Below are positions 53,412 through 62,500 of a DNA stretch of 64,000 nt, piece after piece. The position numbers and the translations under genes were made by a program. The DNA is taken from positions 1 to 64,000 of the forward strand of contig JAFQDF010000043.1 in NCBI GenBank assembly GCA_017416185.1, in the 5' to 3' direction. The notes under the pieces are model-generated. The model saw only the letters and a list, made by a program, of their open reading frames with translations, made no database searches and was not told the origin of the DNA. The stretch is from Clostridia bacterium (GTDB taxonomy: Bacteria; Bacillota; Clostridia; Oscillospirales; CAG-272). Numbering within the stretch: the first letter of the stretch is position 1; each line of letters starts with the position of its first letter.

Positions 53412-53966
53412 TTACTTATCTGCATATGGAGTAGCCAATTGTATGTGACCGCTTGGATATACAATCCATCCGGTTGTAAAAGTGACCACTCCGCTTCTAT
53501 CCTTTCTTGGTATTGTAACAATAATATTGATTCGTTGTCCATTATGATCCAGTTTGTTCAAAATATAGTTGCCCGCTTTATATTTTTCCAAGCCTTGTCT
53601 TTCAATTTCATTTTTTAACCAAAGAGCATCGGAAACCGTATACCCCCAGCCCCTAAACAAGACTTCTTTTGTATGATGGTACGTTCCGGTAGTATTAAAT
53701 AAATATGGATCATATTTACTATATGCGCTGTTTGCTGTTGCTTCACGCAATACAGTCCGTGTTGATTTCGGATCTGCTTTGCAGTGACAACGTTCATGTT
53801 GTGGAATTTTAGGCATATTGGCTTTTACAAACCAACACTTATCAAGCTTTAGACAAGTAGGACAGTGGGTTTTCCCCATAGTAACGTGTTTCCACTCTAC
53901 CCACGGTTGAATGGCTATATAGGACTCATCTTTAACCTCATTAGTGTAATTAGTTTTTTGTGTCAT
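53412..53966 (-). CDS. MuF-like C-terminal fragment with a possible toxin domain
   Basis: A 184-residue protein. The first 80 residues contain C-P-x-C ... P..P.H..CHC, the zinc-binding end seen in phage MuF/minor-head proteins. The last 90 residues (from about EVLFRGWGY to TGWIVYPSGHIQLATPY) look like a small enzymatic domain (DUF6883-like pattern) that often ends polymorphic toxins. The upstream portion of a MuF protein is absent, so this may be a remnant or an orphan toxin cartridge. Two immunity-like genes follow with 1-base spacing and a 4-base overlap. Confidence 0.55.
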   Translation of the reverse strand: MTQKTNYTNEVKDESYIAIQPWVEWKHVTMGKTHCPTCLKLDKCWFVKANMPKIPQHERCHCKADPKSTRTVLREATANSAYSKYDPYLFNTTGTYHHTKEVLFRGWGYTVSDALWLKNEIERQGLEKYKAGNYILNKLDHNGQRINIIVTIPRKDRSGVVTFTTGWIVYPSGHIQLATPYADK

Positions 53967-54214
53967 TTATCGGTATATTTCCTCCTTCATACCGCAGAAC
54001 AAATGTTCTGCTATTATTTTAAATCAAAATTTTCGTTTTGTCAAGTATATTTATGTGGCCACAGTCCGAATTCTATCACATACAGTGTCCCATAAAACGG
54101 ACTTTTCAAAAACATTATATCATATTTGTTTTGAAATACAAATCTACACAGTATAAATCCCCCCAATTTACAGATAATAATATCAGCAACTGTAAATCAA
54201 GGAGATTTTTATAT

Positions 54215-54763
54215 ATGAAAGCAACAGGAATAGTTAGAAGAATCGATGATCTGGGACGTGTAGTTATCCCCAAGGAAATAAGAAGAACAATGCGTATCCG
54301 CGAGGGAGACCCTCTTGAGATATTTACCGACCGTGAGGGTGAGGTAATATTCAAAAAATATTCTCCCATCGGAGAGCTTAATACTCTTGCGGCGCAGTAT
54401 GCACAGGCGATGAACCGCACCTGTACCCTCAATATCGTCATAACCGACCGTGACAGCATTATTGCCCACGCAGGTGTGCCTAAAAAGGATTATCAGGACA
54501 AGCAGGTTTCAAAGGCTATTGAGGATATCATCGAGAGCCGTACTCTCTACACATATGAGGAAGGTAAGGAAAAGCTGACTATGGTAGACGAGGCGACAGA
54601 GTTTTACGCCTCCGTTGTTATGCCTATCATAACCGAGGGGGATATTATTGGCTGTGTTGCTTCTCTTCAGAACGAAGCAGCCGACCGTGAAGTAGACCGG
54701 GAAACCGAAAAGAAGCTTATACAGACAGCAGCGGCATTTTTATCAAAGCAGCTGGAGAGCTGA
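54215..54763 (+). CDS. spoVT: Stage V sporulation regulator SpoVT
   Basis: A 182-residue AbrB-family regulator. The N-terminal swapped-hairpin DNA-binding domain (MKATGIVRRIDDLGRVVIPKE) is followed by a GAF-like sensor domain. SpoVT tunes forespore gene expression in spore formers. The start at 54215 follows AAGGAG. An in-frame codon at 54038 would add an unrelated leader. The gene supports sporulation capacity. A terminator follows at 54765. Confidence 0.94.
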   Translation: MKATGIVRRIDDLGRVVIPKEIRRTMRIREGDPLEIFTDREGEVIFKKYSPIGELNTLAAQYAQAMNRTCTLNIVITDRDSIIAHAGVPKKDYQDKQVSKAIEDIIESRTLYTYEEGKEKLTMVDEATEFYASVVMPIITEGDIIGCVASLQNEAADREVDRETEKKLIQTAAAFLSKQLES

Positions 54764-54764
54764 C

Positions 54765-54800
54765 AAAAAAGGCATCTGAAATTCAGATGCCTTTTGCTTT
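54765..54800 (+). terminator. Terminator of spoVT
   Basis: Stem AAAAGGCATCTGAA / TTCAGATGCCTTTT with a T-rich tail. Confidence 0.85.
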
Positions 54801-54808
54801 TTGATATT

Positions 54809-54866
54809 TTCACCCTCATGTGATAATGTACGGCTAAAACCGTACTTCACCCGATTAATGGGTTGA
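54809..54866. repeat. Single CACCCTCGTGTGAT-family repeat
   Basis: TTCACCCTCATGTGAT, a GTACGGCTAAAACCGTAC palindrome, then TTCACCCGATTAATGGGT. It matches the units at 50.5-50.7 kb in inverse orientation. It lies downstream of pnp. Confidence 0.7.
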
Positions 54867-54894
54867 AGGGACCGGTCCCTGTGCTTATCCCTGC

Positions 54895-57255
54895 TTACTT
54901 TTTACCGAAAAGTCCTGCGAAGAAGCCGCCCTTTTCCTCCTTGGGTTCTTCTGCCTTGGGAGCCTCTACGGGCTTGGGAGCTTCAACAGGCTTTACTGCT
55001 TCAGCCTTGGGAGCCTCGGGAGCGGGTCTGTCGTTATTGTATCTGGGGGGACGGTTGTTGCCGTTATTGTTGGGACGGGGGCCGCGGTCACCGCCGTTGT
55101 TGTTTCTGGGGCCTCTGTCACCGCCGTTACGGGGTCTGTCGCTTCTCTCACGGGGAGCGCGTTCACGGGGAACAAAGTTCTCGTGAGCAAGGTTCATTCT
55201 GCCCTTCTCGTCTGTGCCGAGGAACTTAACCTTGAAGCTGTCGCCAACCTTAACGATGTCCTCAACCTTTTCTACTCTGTGGTCAGCAAGCTTGGAGATG
55301 TGAACCATACCCTCCTTGCCGGGAGCAAACTCAACGAATGCGCCGATCTCGATGGTTCTGGTAACCTTACCCTCGTAAACGCAGCCTACCTCGGGCTCGA
55401 ATACGATGTTCTTGATGATCTCCTGAGCCTGAAGTGCGCCGTCACGGTTAACGGATGCGATGTAGATGGTACCGTCTTCCTCGATGTCGATCTTGGCACC
55501 GGTGTCGGCAACGATCTTCTGGATGACCTTACCGCCTGTACCGATAACCTCACGGATCTTGTCAACGTCGATATGCATTGTGATCATCTTGGGAGCGTAC
55601 TTGGAAACCTCGGGACGGGACTCGGGGATTGCTTTAAGGATATAGTCGTCGATGATATAATCTCTGCCCTTGTGTGTGGTCTCAAGAGCGTTCTTGATGA
55701 TCTCGGGGGTCAGACCGTCGATCTTAAGGTCCATCTGGATGGAGGTAATACCCTTGTGAGTACCTGCTACCTTAAAGTCCATATCGCCGTAGAAGTCCTC
55801 AAGACCCTGAATGTCGATCATGGTCATCCAGCGATCACCCTCGGTGATAAGACCGCAGGAGATACCTGCAACGGGTGCCTTGATCGGAACACCTGCGTCC
55901 ATAAGTGCAAGTGTGGAGCCGCATACGGAAGCCTGAGAGGTAGAACCGTTGGAGGAAACGACCTCGGATACAAGTCTGATAGCGTAGGGGAACTCCTCAA
56001 CAGAGGGGAGTACGGGAACGAGAGATCTTTCAGCAAGCGCACCGTGGCCGATCTCACGTCTGCCGGGGCTACGGGCGGGCTTAGCCTCACCTGTAGAGTA
56101 ACCGGGCATATTGTAGTGGTGCATATATCTCTTCTCGGTCTGCTCGTCGATGCCGTCAAGCTTCTGAACGTCGCCGATGGTGGAAAGTGTAGCAATTGTT
56201 AAAACCTGTGTCTGGCCACGGGTAAAGAGACCGGAGCCGTGAACACGGGGAAGAAGGCCAACCTCAGCGTCGAGAGGTCTGATCTGATCAAGTCTTCTGC
56301 CGTCAACACGCTTGCCCTCGTCAAGGAGCCAACGTCTTACAACGAACTTCTGGATCTTGTAGAGGATCTCGCCGTAGAGAGCATCGGTAGCGTCGGGATA
56401 GGTCTCTGCGAAATGCTCGATAACCTTATCGGTAACTACCTGCATACGCTCGTCACGAACGGTCTTGTCATCGGTGTCAAGAGCATACTTAACGTCGTCG
56501 ATACAGAAAGCCTTGATAGCCTCGTACATATCTGCGTCAACATCGCCGGACTCATAGCTGAACTTGGGCTTGCCGATTTCAGCAACAATGCCGTTAATGA
56601 ACTCACAAACCTTCTTGATCTCGTCGTGAGCCATCATGATAGCCTCGAACATCTTGTCGTCGGGAACCTCGTTTGCGCCTGCCTCGATCATAACTACCTT
56701 TGCAAGGCTGCCTGCAACGGTAAGCTCAAGGTCAGACTTTTCTCTCTGCTCGAGAGTGGGGTTTATAACAAGCTCGCCGTCAACCAGACCCATAAACACG
56801 CCTGCGATAGGGCCGTTCCAGGGAATATCGGAAATAGAGAGGGCGATGGAAGTACCGATCATTGCGGTAATTTCGGGTGAACAGTCGGGATCAACAGACA
56901 TAACGGTGAGGTGGATAGCCACGTCGTTACGAAGATCCTTGGGGAAGAGGGGACGTACGGGACGGTCGATAACTCTGGAGGTAAGGATAGCCTTCTCAGA
57001 GGGACGGCCCTCACGCTTGTTGTAGCTGCCGGGGATACGGCCTACTGCATAAAGCTTTTCATCAAAATCAACGGACAACGGTAAAAAGTCAATACCGTCA
57101 CGGGGCTTTGCGCTTGCTGTAGCGCATGCTAAAACTACTGTTTCGCCGTAGCGAACAAGGCAGGAGCCGTTTGCTAAGCCTGCCAGCTTGCCGGTCTCGA
57201 TAACGAGAGGACGGCCTGCGAGTGTGTACTCGAAGGTCTTGAAATTTTCGAACAT
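54895..57255 (-). CDS. pnp: Polynucleotide phosphorylase
   Basis: PNPase degrades RNA 3' to 5' with phosphate. The 786-residue product has the two RNase PH domains around an all-helical linker, with RPVRPLFP and later GREIGHGALAERSL. KH (IREVIGTGGKVIQ) and S1 domains follow. After S1 comes an unusual tail of about 90 residues: Arg/Gly/Asn-rich repeats, then a Pro/Ala/Lys/Glu-rich stretch and a GGFFAGLFGKK end. Such tails may aid RNA binding or assembly. AAAGGAG precedes the start. rpsO lies upstream on the same strand. Confidence 0.96.
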   Translation of the reverse strand: MFENFKTFEYTLAGRPLVIETGKLAGLANGSCLVRYGETVVLACATASAKPRDGIDFLPLSVDFDEKLYAVGRIPGSYNKREGRPSEKAILTSRVIDRPVRPLFPKDLRNDVAIHLTVMSVDPDCSPEITAMIGTSIALSISDIPWNGPIAGVFMGLVDGELVINPTLEQREKSDLELTVAGSLAKVVMIEAGANEVPDDKMFEAIMMAHDEIKKVCEFINGIVAEIGKPKFSYESGDVDADMYEAIKAFCIDDVKYALDTDDKTVRDERMQVVTDKVIEHFAETYPDATDALYGEILYKIQKFVVRRWLLDEGKRVDGRRLDQIRPLDAEVGLLPRVHGSGLFTRGQTQVLTIATLSTIGDVQKLDGIDEQTEKRYMHHYNMPGYSTGEAKPARSPGRREIGHGALAERSLVPVLPSVEEFPYAIRLVSEVVSSNGSTSQASVCGSTLALMDAGVPIKAPVAGISCGLITEGDRWMTMIDIQGLEDFYGDMDFKVAGTHKGITSIQMDLKIDGLTPEIIKNALETTHKGRDYIIDDYILKAIPESRPEVSKYAPKMITMHIDVDKIREVIGTGGKVIQKIVADTGAKIDIEEDGTIYIASVNRDGALQAQEIIKNIVFEPEVGCVYEGKVTRTIEIGAFVEFAPGKEGMVHISKLADHRVEKVEDIVKVGDSFKVKFLGTDEKGRMNLAHENFVPRERAPRERSDRPRNGGDRGPRNNNGGDRGPRPNNNGNNRPPRYNNDRPAPEAPKAEAVKPVEAPKPVEAPKAEEPKEEKGGFFAGLFGKK

Positions 57256-57379
57256 ATTCTTCTACTCCTTTAAACATCTATGGATAAAATCGCTGATCTT
57301 ATCCTCTCAAAGCTCTTTGGCTTTTGATACATATATAAAAGTGGGATATTCCACACTTTTTCAATATAATGATTTTTTA

Positions 57380-57446
57380 CATCGGGCACTACAAAAACGA
57401 TTTAGCTGAAGATAAGTCCCGATTATCGCTACGGGCCTGGCCCGTT
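57380..57446 (+). repeat. Structured element, class 2, second copy
   Basis: ATCGGGCACT pairs with AGTCCCGAT. CGATTATCG and a GC palindrome (ACGGGCCTGGCCCGT) follow. It aligns by eye with the minus strand of 6813-6885. It lies in the rpsO-pnp spacer in the orientation opposite to both genes. Confidence 0.55.
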
Positions 57447-57450
57447 CCGT

Positions 57451-57533
57451 AAAAAAGGGCGGACGGCAAGTTGCCGCTGCCATACTACGCCCTAAAGCAC
57501 AGTGGAACAATTCACACGCGGTTTAGTTTCCGT
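57451..57533 (-). repeat. Structured 3' element, class 1, copy C (downstream of rpsO)
   Basis: On the minus strand: GCGTGTGAATTGTTCC, then ACTGTG / CGTAGT with loop CTTTAGGG, GTATGG, and a GC hairpin ending in T6. Compared with copies A and B, the stem sequence changes but stays paired, using G-U pairs, and the 8-base loop keeps its final GGG. Confidence 0.6.
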
Positions 57534-57562
57534 AAAAAAGGGCGGAATGAGTTTCCGCCCTA
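57534..57562 (-). terminator. Terminator of rpsO
   Basis: Minus-strand stem AGGGCGGAA / TTCCGCCCT followed by T6, 13 bases after the rpsO stop. Confidence 0.85.
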
Positions 57563-57574
57563 TCTGCTGTGTAA

Positions 57575-57841
57575 TTACTTTCTGATACCCAGCTTCTTGA
57601 TGATCTCACGGTAGCGATTGATGTCCTTCTTCTGGAGGTAGTTAAGAAGATTTCTTCTGTGACCTACCATCTTAAGAAGACCTCTACGGCTGTGATGGTC
57701 CTTCTTGTTGACCTTGAGGTGCTCGGTGAGGGTGTTGATTCTGGAGGTAAGGATAGCGATCTGTACCTCGGGAGAACCTGTGTCGCCTTCGTGAACTGCG
57801 TAGGCTTCGATTATAGCCTGCTTTTCGTCTTTTGTCATCAT
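57575..57841 (-). CDS. rpsO: Ribosomal protein S15
   Basis: The 88-residue S15 binds the three-way junction of 16S rRNA. It shows the usual [25 protein letters not shown] segment and the closing [23 protein letters not shown] region. The start at 57841 is chosen because AAGGTGG precedes it; the longer frame would use a GTG inside that site. It is followed by pnp, the common rpsO-pnp order, but a spacer of 319 bases with terminators and repeats lies between. Confidence 0.95.
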   Translation of the reverse strand: MMTKDEKQAIIEAYAVHEGDTGSPEVQIAILTSRINTLTEHLKVNKKDHHSRRGLLKMVGHRRNLLNYLQKKDINRYREIIKKLGIRK

Positions 57842-57953
57842 TGGTTTATCCACCTTTTTATTATTTACTCACCTAAAGGCCCTGTCTGTGGATGGTGAAT
57901 GTACGGTAATATACCGTTTGCCCATAAACTGCGCCTTCGGTGGCATCTTGAAC

Positions 57954-57982
57954 ATTATAGCAATATATTTTCCAAATTGCAA
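57954..57982 (-). promoter_or_regulatory. Promoter of rpsO
   Basis: Minus-strand TTGCAA (57977-57982), 17 bases, TATAAT (57954-57959). The leader to rpsO is about 105 bases and contains a small hairpin (ACGGTAT / ATACCGT). An autoregulatory S15 leader is possible, but I do not recognise a known class. Confidence 0.75.
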
Positions 57983-58021
57983 ATAATATTGCGTATATTT
58001 ACGAAAATTTCACATTTTAGG

Positions 58022-59437
58022 TTATTTGTATAAGCTATCAAAGTCCTTTTTTGCCGAATTTAAGATGCTTTCGGGTGTCAGCTCATAGTTATACATAGCC
58101 TTGGCTATTGCATCCGAGGTGCAGAGCTGAAATTCGGTATATACGTCGGCAAAATCATTTATGGGCTTACCGCCCTTTATGCCGCAGATATAGTCCATCA
58201 TATCAAGAGCACTTGAATCTCTTATGGCGGTATCGATAAGCTCATAGTAATATGCATCGGCAAGGTATCCGCCGACAGAAGCTGCATAAAGGCCGTCTAT
58301 TACATCGGAGATCTCGGAGCAGGGAGTTCCCGCATAGACTGCAATAACCGCGTGGTCGGGAGAAACATAGCTGTAATAGTTATCATTTGAGGCTACTGTC
58401 TTGGGCAGGGGCAGAATACACCAGTCCTGAGTCATAGTTGTGACGGTCTTCATCTCACCCACAGTTCCTATATAGAAAAGAGATTTACCCTGCATAAAGT
58501 CGCTTCTTGCTGAGCCGGTCTCGGCGGTATCGTTGTAGAGGGTCTTATATCCTCCCATTCTGCGGAGCAGACTTATTACTCCCGCGGTGGTTTCGTTGTT
58601 GTATGCAAGAGCCAGCTCCTTGTCTTTGCCGGCATCCATAAAGAAGCTTCCGCCGGATTTGTAAACAGCCTTTGTCAGCATACCCATATTTGTTGAAGCA
58701 AGCCCTGCCGCACCGTTGATATCGGCATTGGCACGGAGCATATTTATAAGCTCATCCCAGGTCCAGCTGCCCTCCTCAACTTTGTCATAGGGCATTTCCA
58801 ATCCGGCCGATGTGAGAAGATCACGGTTTACGTAAAGACAGTAATAGCTGGCGATATCACGGTTGAATTCACCGTATATGCCGTAGTTCTCAGAGGAATA
58901 GGAAGCCTGTGACATCATATCGGTATCATACCATTCGTCAGAAAAATCCGCCCCTATAAGAGAGGTGGTTTTCAGCAGAACTCCCCTTGCCGCAAATTTA
59001 CTCAGATCCTTCTGAGGTATCGAAAACAGATCTGTATAGTAAACACCGGACAGTATGTTGAGATGAGCTGTTTTGAGTATAATATCCTCGTTGTCGCTGA
59101 ACTGAACAAGATTGCAGGAATACTTTTTTTCGAACATACGGTTGCGCTCATCTACAGCAACCGCATAGTTGGTGTCTCTTGCTTCGGGGACGTATACCAT
59201 ATCAGCGGTAGAAGCGACGGTAAAGGTCTTTGAATCAAGGTTTACCGATCTGATGCTGTTAAGAGCATCAACAGCCTTTTTTTTCATAGAGTCGGTGTCG
59301 ACGATAACCTCTGTTACAGTATTGCCGCTGTCGGGGACGGAGGGCTTGGGTGTTTCTGTTATTTCATTTTTTTTACACGAGGTCATGCAGATACAGGTAA
59401 GCACTGCCATGACAAGCATTAAAAATCTTTTCATCAT
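58022..59437 (-). CDS. Extracellular solute-binding lipoprotein (family 1-like)
   Basis: A 471-residue lipoprotein with a signal peptide and lipobox (CMTSC near residue 21). A Pro/Ser/Thr linker and a large periplasmic-binding-like fold follow. It resembles sugar ABC binding proteins (SBP family 1) in layout: a SYYCLYVNRDLL..AGLEMPYD segment and a later GKSLFYIGTVGEMK region. No permease or ATPase gene is beside it, so it would need partners elsewhere. It is divergent from the esterase gene. Confidence 0.75.
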   Translation of the reverse strand: MMKRFLMLVMAVLTCICMTSCKKNEITETPKPSVPDSGNTVTEVIVDTDSMKKKAVDALNSIRSVNLDSKTFTVASTADMVYVPEARDTNYAVAVDERNRMFEKKYSCNLVQFSDNEDIILKTAHLNILSGVYYTDLFSIPQKDLSKFAARGVLLKTTSLIGADFSDEWYDTDMMSQASYSSENYGIYGEFNRDIASYYCLYVNRDLLTSAGLEMPYDKVEEGSWTWDELINMLRANADINGAAGLASTNMGMLTKAVYKSGGSFFMDAGKDKELALAYNNETTAGVISLLRRMGGYKTLYNDTAETGSARSDFMQGKSLFYIGTVGEMKTVTTMTQDWCILPLPKTVASNDNYYSYVSPDHAVIAVYAGTPCSEISDVIDGLYAASVGGYLADAYYYELIDTAIRDSSALDMMDYICGIKGGKPINDFADVYTEFQLCTSDAIAKAMYNYELTPESILNSAKKDFDSLYK

Positions 59438-59446
59438 AATAATATT

Positions 59447-59475
59447 AGTATACCTGTCTTTATAGCGAAAATCAA
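59447..59475 (-). promoter_or_regulatory. Promoter of the solute-binding lipoprotein gene
   Basis: Minus-strand TTGATT (59470-59475), 17 bases, TATACT (59447-59452), close to the start. Confidence 0.65.
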
Positions 59476-59512
59476 TTAATATTTGTAAATAATATATATT
59501 GAATAGTCAACA

Positions 59513-59541
59513 TTGACAAATTTTTACCCATATGTTATCAT
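59513..59541 (+). promoter_or_regulatory. Promoter of the sialate O-acetylesterase gene
   Basis: TTGACA (59513-59518), 17 bases, TATCAT (59536-59541). Confidence 0.75.
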
Positions 59542-59576
59542 AATGATATATTTTTACTTGCAATATGGAGGAAAAT

Positions 59577-62500
59577 ATGAAAAAATCTGTGAAAATCTCA
59601 GCGGTAATACTTTGTCTTATTATGCTGCTGCCTACCTTTGTTTTCGGATATGCCGGCGAGGTAGAACAAAATCCCGCAGTTTCAATGCCCAAGGCTACGC
59701 CTGTTATCGACGGAACGATAGAGTACGGGGCCTGGTCGGATCCCGCATATCTCAACGACGCCACCTCGGGCAGATTTTGGGATATCAACGAACCTACGTC
59801 AGAGGCAGAGCTATACTTTGCATATGATGATAACGGTCTCTACTTTGCGGCAGATATTACCGACTCAAGCGAGGCAAACGGTTTCGTTCCCTCCACCGGT
59901 TATGACGATATAGATAATTTAGGAACCAAGAAGCCCTACGGCTTTAACGGTGACGTAATGAGCCTGATGCTTGACCCTCTGGGCGTTTATGAAAAGAGCT
60001 CCTATCAGACCACAGCGTGGTACAATGTGGGTATCTTTTCGGATAATACCGTAAAGGTATACCGTTCCCAAGTAAATGAGGGTGATATAACCTCCTCTGT
60101 TTCGGCAAAGGGCAGTATAACCGAGGACGGCTGGTGCTTTGAGACCTATATTCCCTGGAGCATTATCGTATCCGACGTTTCATCTGCTACCGGCTCAAAG
60201 CTTTCGGTAACTCAGGCTAAGCTTGCCACCGTCGGCTCTGTTTCCCGTGCGGCTTGTATGTATATGGACAGATATTATACCGCAGGCGGATCTGTTAATA
60301 CCTGGGGCAGATTTATTACAGTATGCGAAAAGACCTACGACGGCTACAGTGGCACATCTACCAGCGGTGTTGCGGCAAAGGCTTACGGTATTACACTTAA
60401 CCATACCAATCTTCACGAGCATCTGTGGAGCGACTGGACGACCGTTGCTCCCACCTGTACTGCAGGCGGCTCTAAATCCAGAGTATGTACCACCTGCGGT
60501 ACCACCGAGTCAGAGACCTTGGCGGCAGCAGGACATAAGGACGGAGAAACGGTTACCGTAGGTGCTACCTGTACCGAAAACGGTTCCGTTACCACCTACT
60601 GCTCGGTATGTAATGCAATTACGTTTTCACAGATAATAAAGGCAGAGGGACACAGCTTCGGAGATTGGCAGACCATAACCGAAGCTACCGAGACCGCAAA
60701 CGGACTTATGCGCCGTGAATGCTCTGTATGTGGTGCTACCGAGGACCGCAGTATCCCCATGCTTTCAGCAGATGCTCCCGTTATTGCCGGTACGGATAAC
60801 TATACCGTTACCATAAATGGCATCACCGATATCAAGGAGATCAGATTTGCCATCGGTACCTATACTACAGGCTCCCAGGTAAAGGCGGCAGAGAAGAATG
60901 TTACCATGGATGCCGCAACCGTGGCAAAATATACGGTTGACGGAGTATTCACCTATGATCTGCCCTGGGTCGGCACTTATACCTTCTGGGTAAGAGCAAA
61001 GGACGGTTCTTCTTATTTCCTCTATACCGATATAACAGATATCACACCTTATGTTACATCCTACGGTGTAAAGCTTACCGTCAACGATTTCGGCGAGAAC
61101 TACAAGGATGCCTGGCTTGCAGAGGGCACCTTCAATTCCTATAATGAGATCAAGGCATCTGCAAACTTCAAGTATCAGGCATCTGCAAATAAGCTTGCAA
61201 ACTATGCAAAGACCACTCACGATTTCAGCTACACAATGACCGATCCCGGTCCTTACACCGTACTTATCAGATACAATGATGACAGCTTTGATGTTATCCA
61301 TCATACCCTTACGGTTGATTATCCCGTTCTTGCAGAAAACGGACTGCAGGCGATCATCACCAATATTCCGGATATCAAGATAATCCGTACCGCATACGGT
61401 CATCACACCTCTGTATCCCAGATCAAGGCGGCTGCCGGTGTTCGTAACTTCTCCAACAAGAATGACATAAAGAATGCCGATTCTTATACAATCCAGTACC
61501 GTGAAGAGGGTGAGGTTACCCTTATTGTAGAGTACAATAACGGCTACAAGCATTTCTTCTACTACAACGTAGTAAAGAAGACTCCCACCTTTGAGCTTAA
61601 CGAAAAGACCGTTACCTTCGGCAATCTTTCGGGTATGACGGTATTGAGATATGCTCCCGGTGAATACTCTACCTCGTCCGAGATCAAGAATGCTCCCGGT
61701 TCACAGTATATCAGAGGCAGTGCGGTTGAAAATAATACCGTTTCCTTAACTCTTGAAAACGGCACCTACAGCTTTGTTGTTCAGTATAACGATGACAGCT
61801 ATTTCTATAAGACCGTCACCATAAGCGACGCAGTTGAGCCTACCGTTACCGCGGCAAACGTATCAAAAGCGTTTTCCAGCAATATGATGTTCCAGCGCGA
61901 CGAGCCTATTTCCGTATGGGGCTGGTCCACTACTGCAAACGAGGGCAAGATAATCACGGCAACTCTCGGCGATATGTTCGGCTGGACTACCGTTAAAAAC
62001 GGAGAATGGAAGATAACCTTCCCCGAGACTCTTCCCGCTACCACCGAGCCTCTGCTCCTTACCGTCAATACCACGAGGACCTCAAGAGAGTTCAGAAACA
62101 TCCTTATCGGTGACGTATATTACGTGATCGGTCAGTCAAACGTATTCTACGGTATGGCAAACCAGGTACAGGAGATGCAGCAGAACGGTCTTACCCCCAA
62201 CTGGGATTACAGCGCGGAGCGTAATATCCGTTTCTTCCGTAACTCAAGTACCTACACTTCGTCCTATACGGGAACCAAGGCGCAGGGTACGACCACTCTC
62301 TTAAAGGATGTGGAATACAGCTCTACGGTATGGATGACACCCACCAATATCCAGAGTCAGGTTACCAATCCCCCTGCAACAGGCTCCTTCTCGGCTCTCG
62401 GTTATCTCTTTGCTTACAATATGTCAAACAAGACCGACGTTCCGATCGGTGTTATTGAGATAGACGCATCCGGTTTCCCCCTTATTGCGTTTGCTCCAAA

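Noticed and set aside
53412..53966. Remnant of a complete prophage
   Set aside because: Only one MuF-like fragment is present. No integrase, capsid, terminase, tail or attachment site is visible.
55183..56202. 339-codon open frame opposite pnp
   Set aside because: Antisense shadow. The Leu/Asp/Val-rich product reflects complementary codons of pnp.
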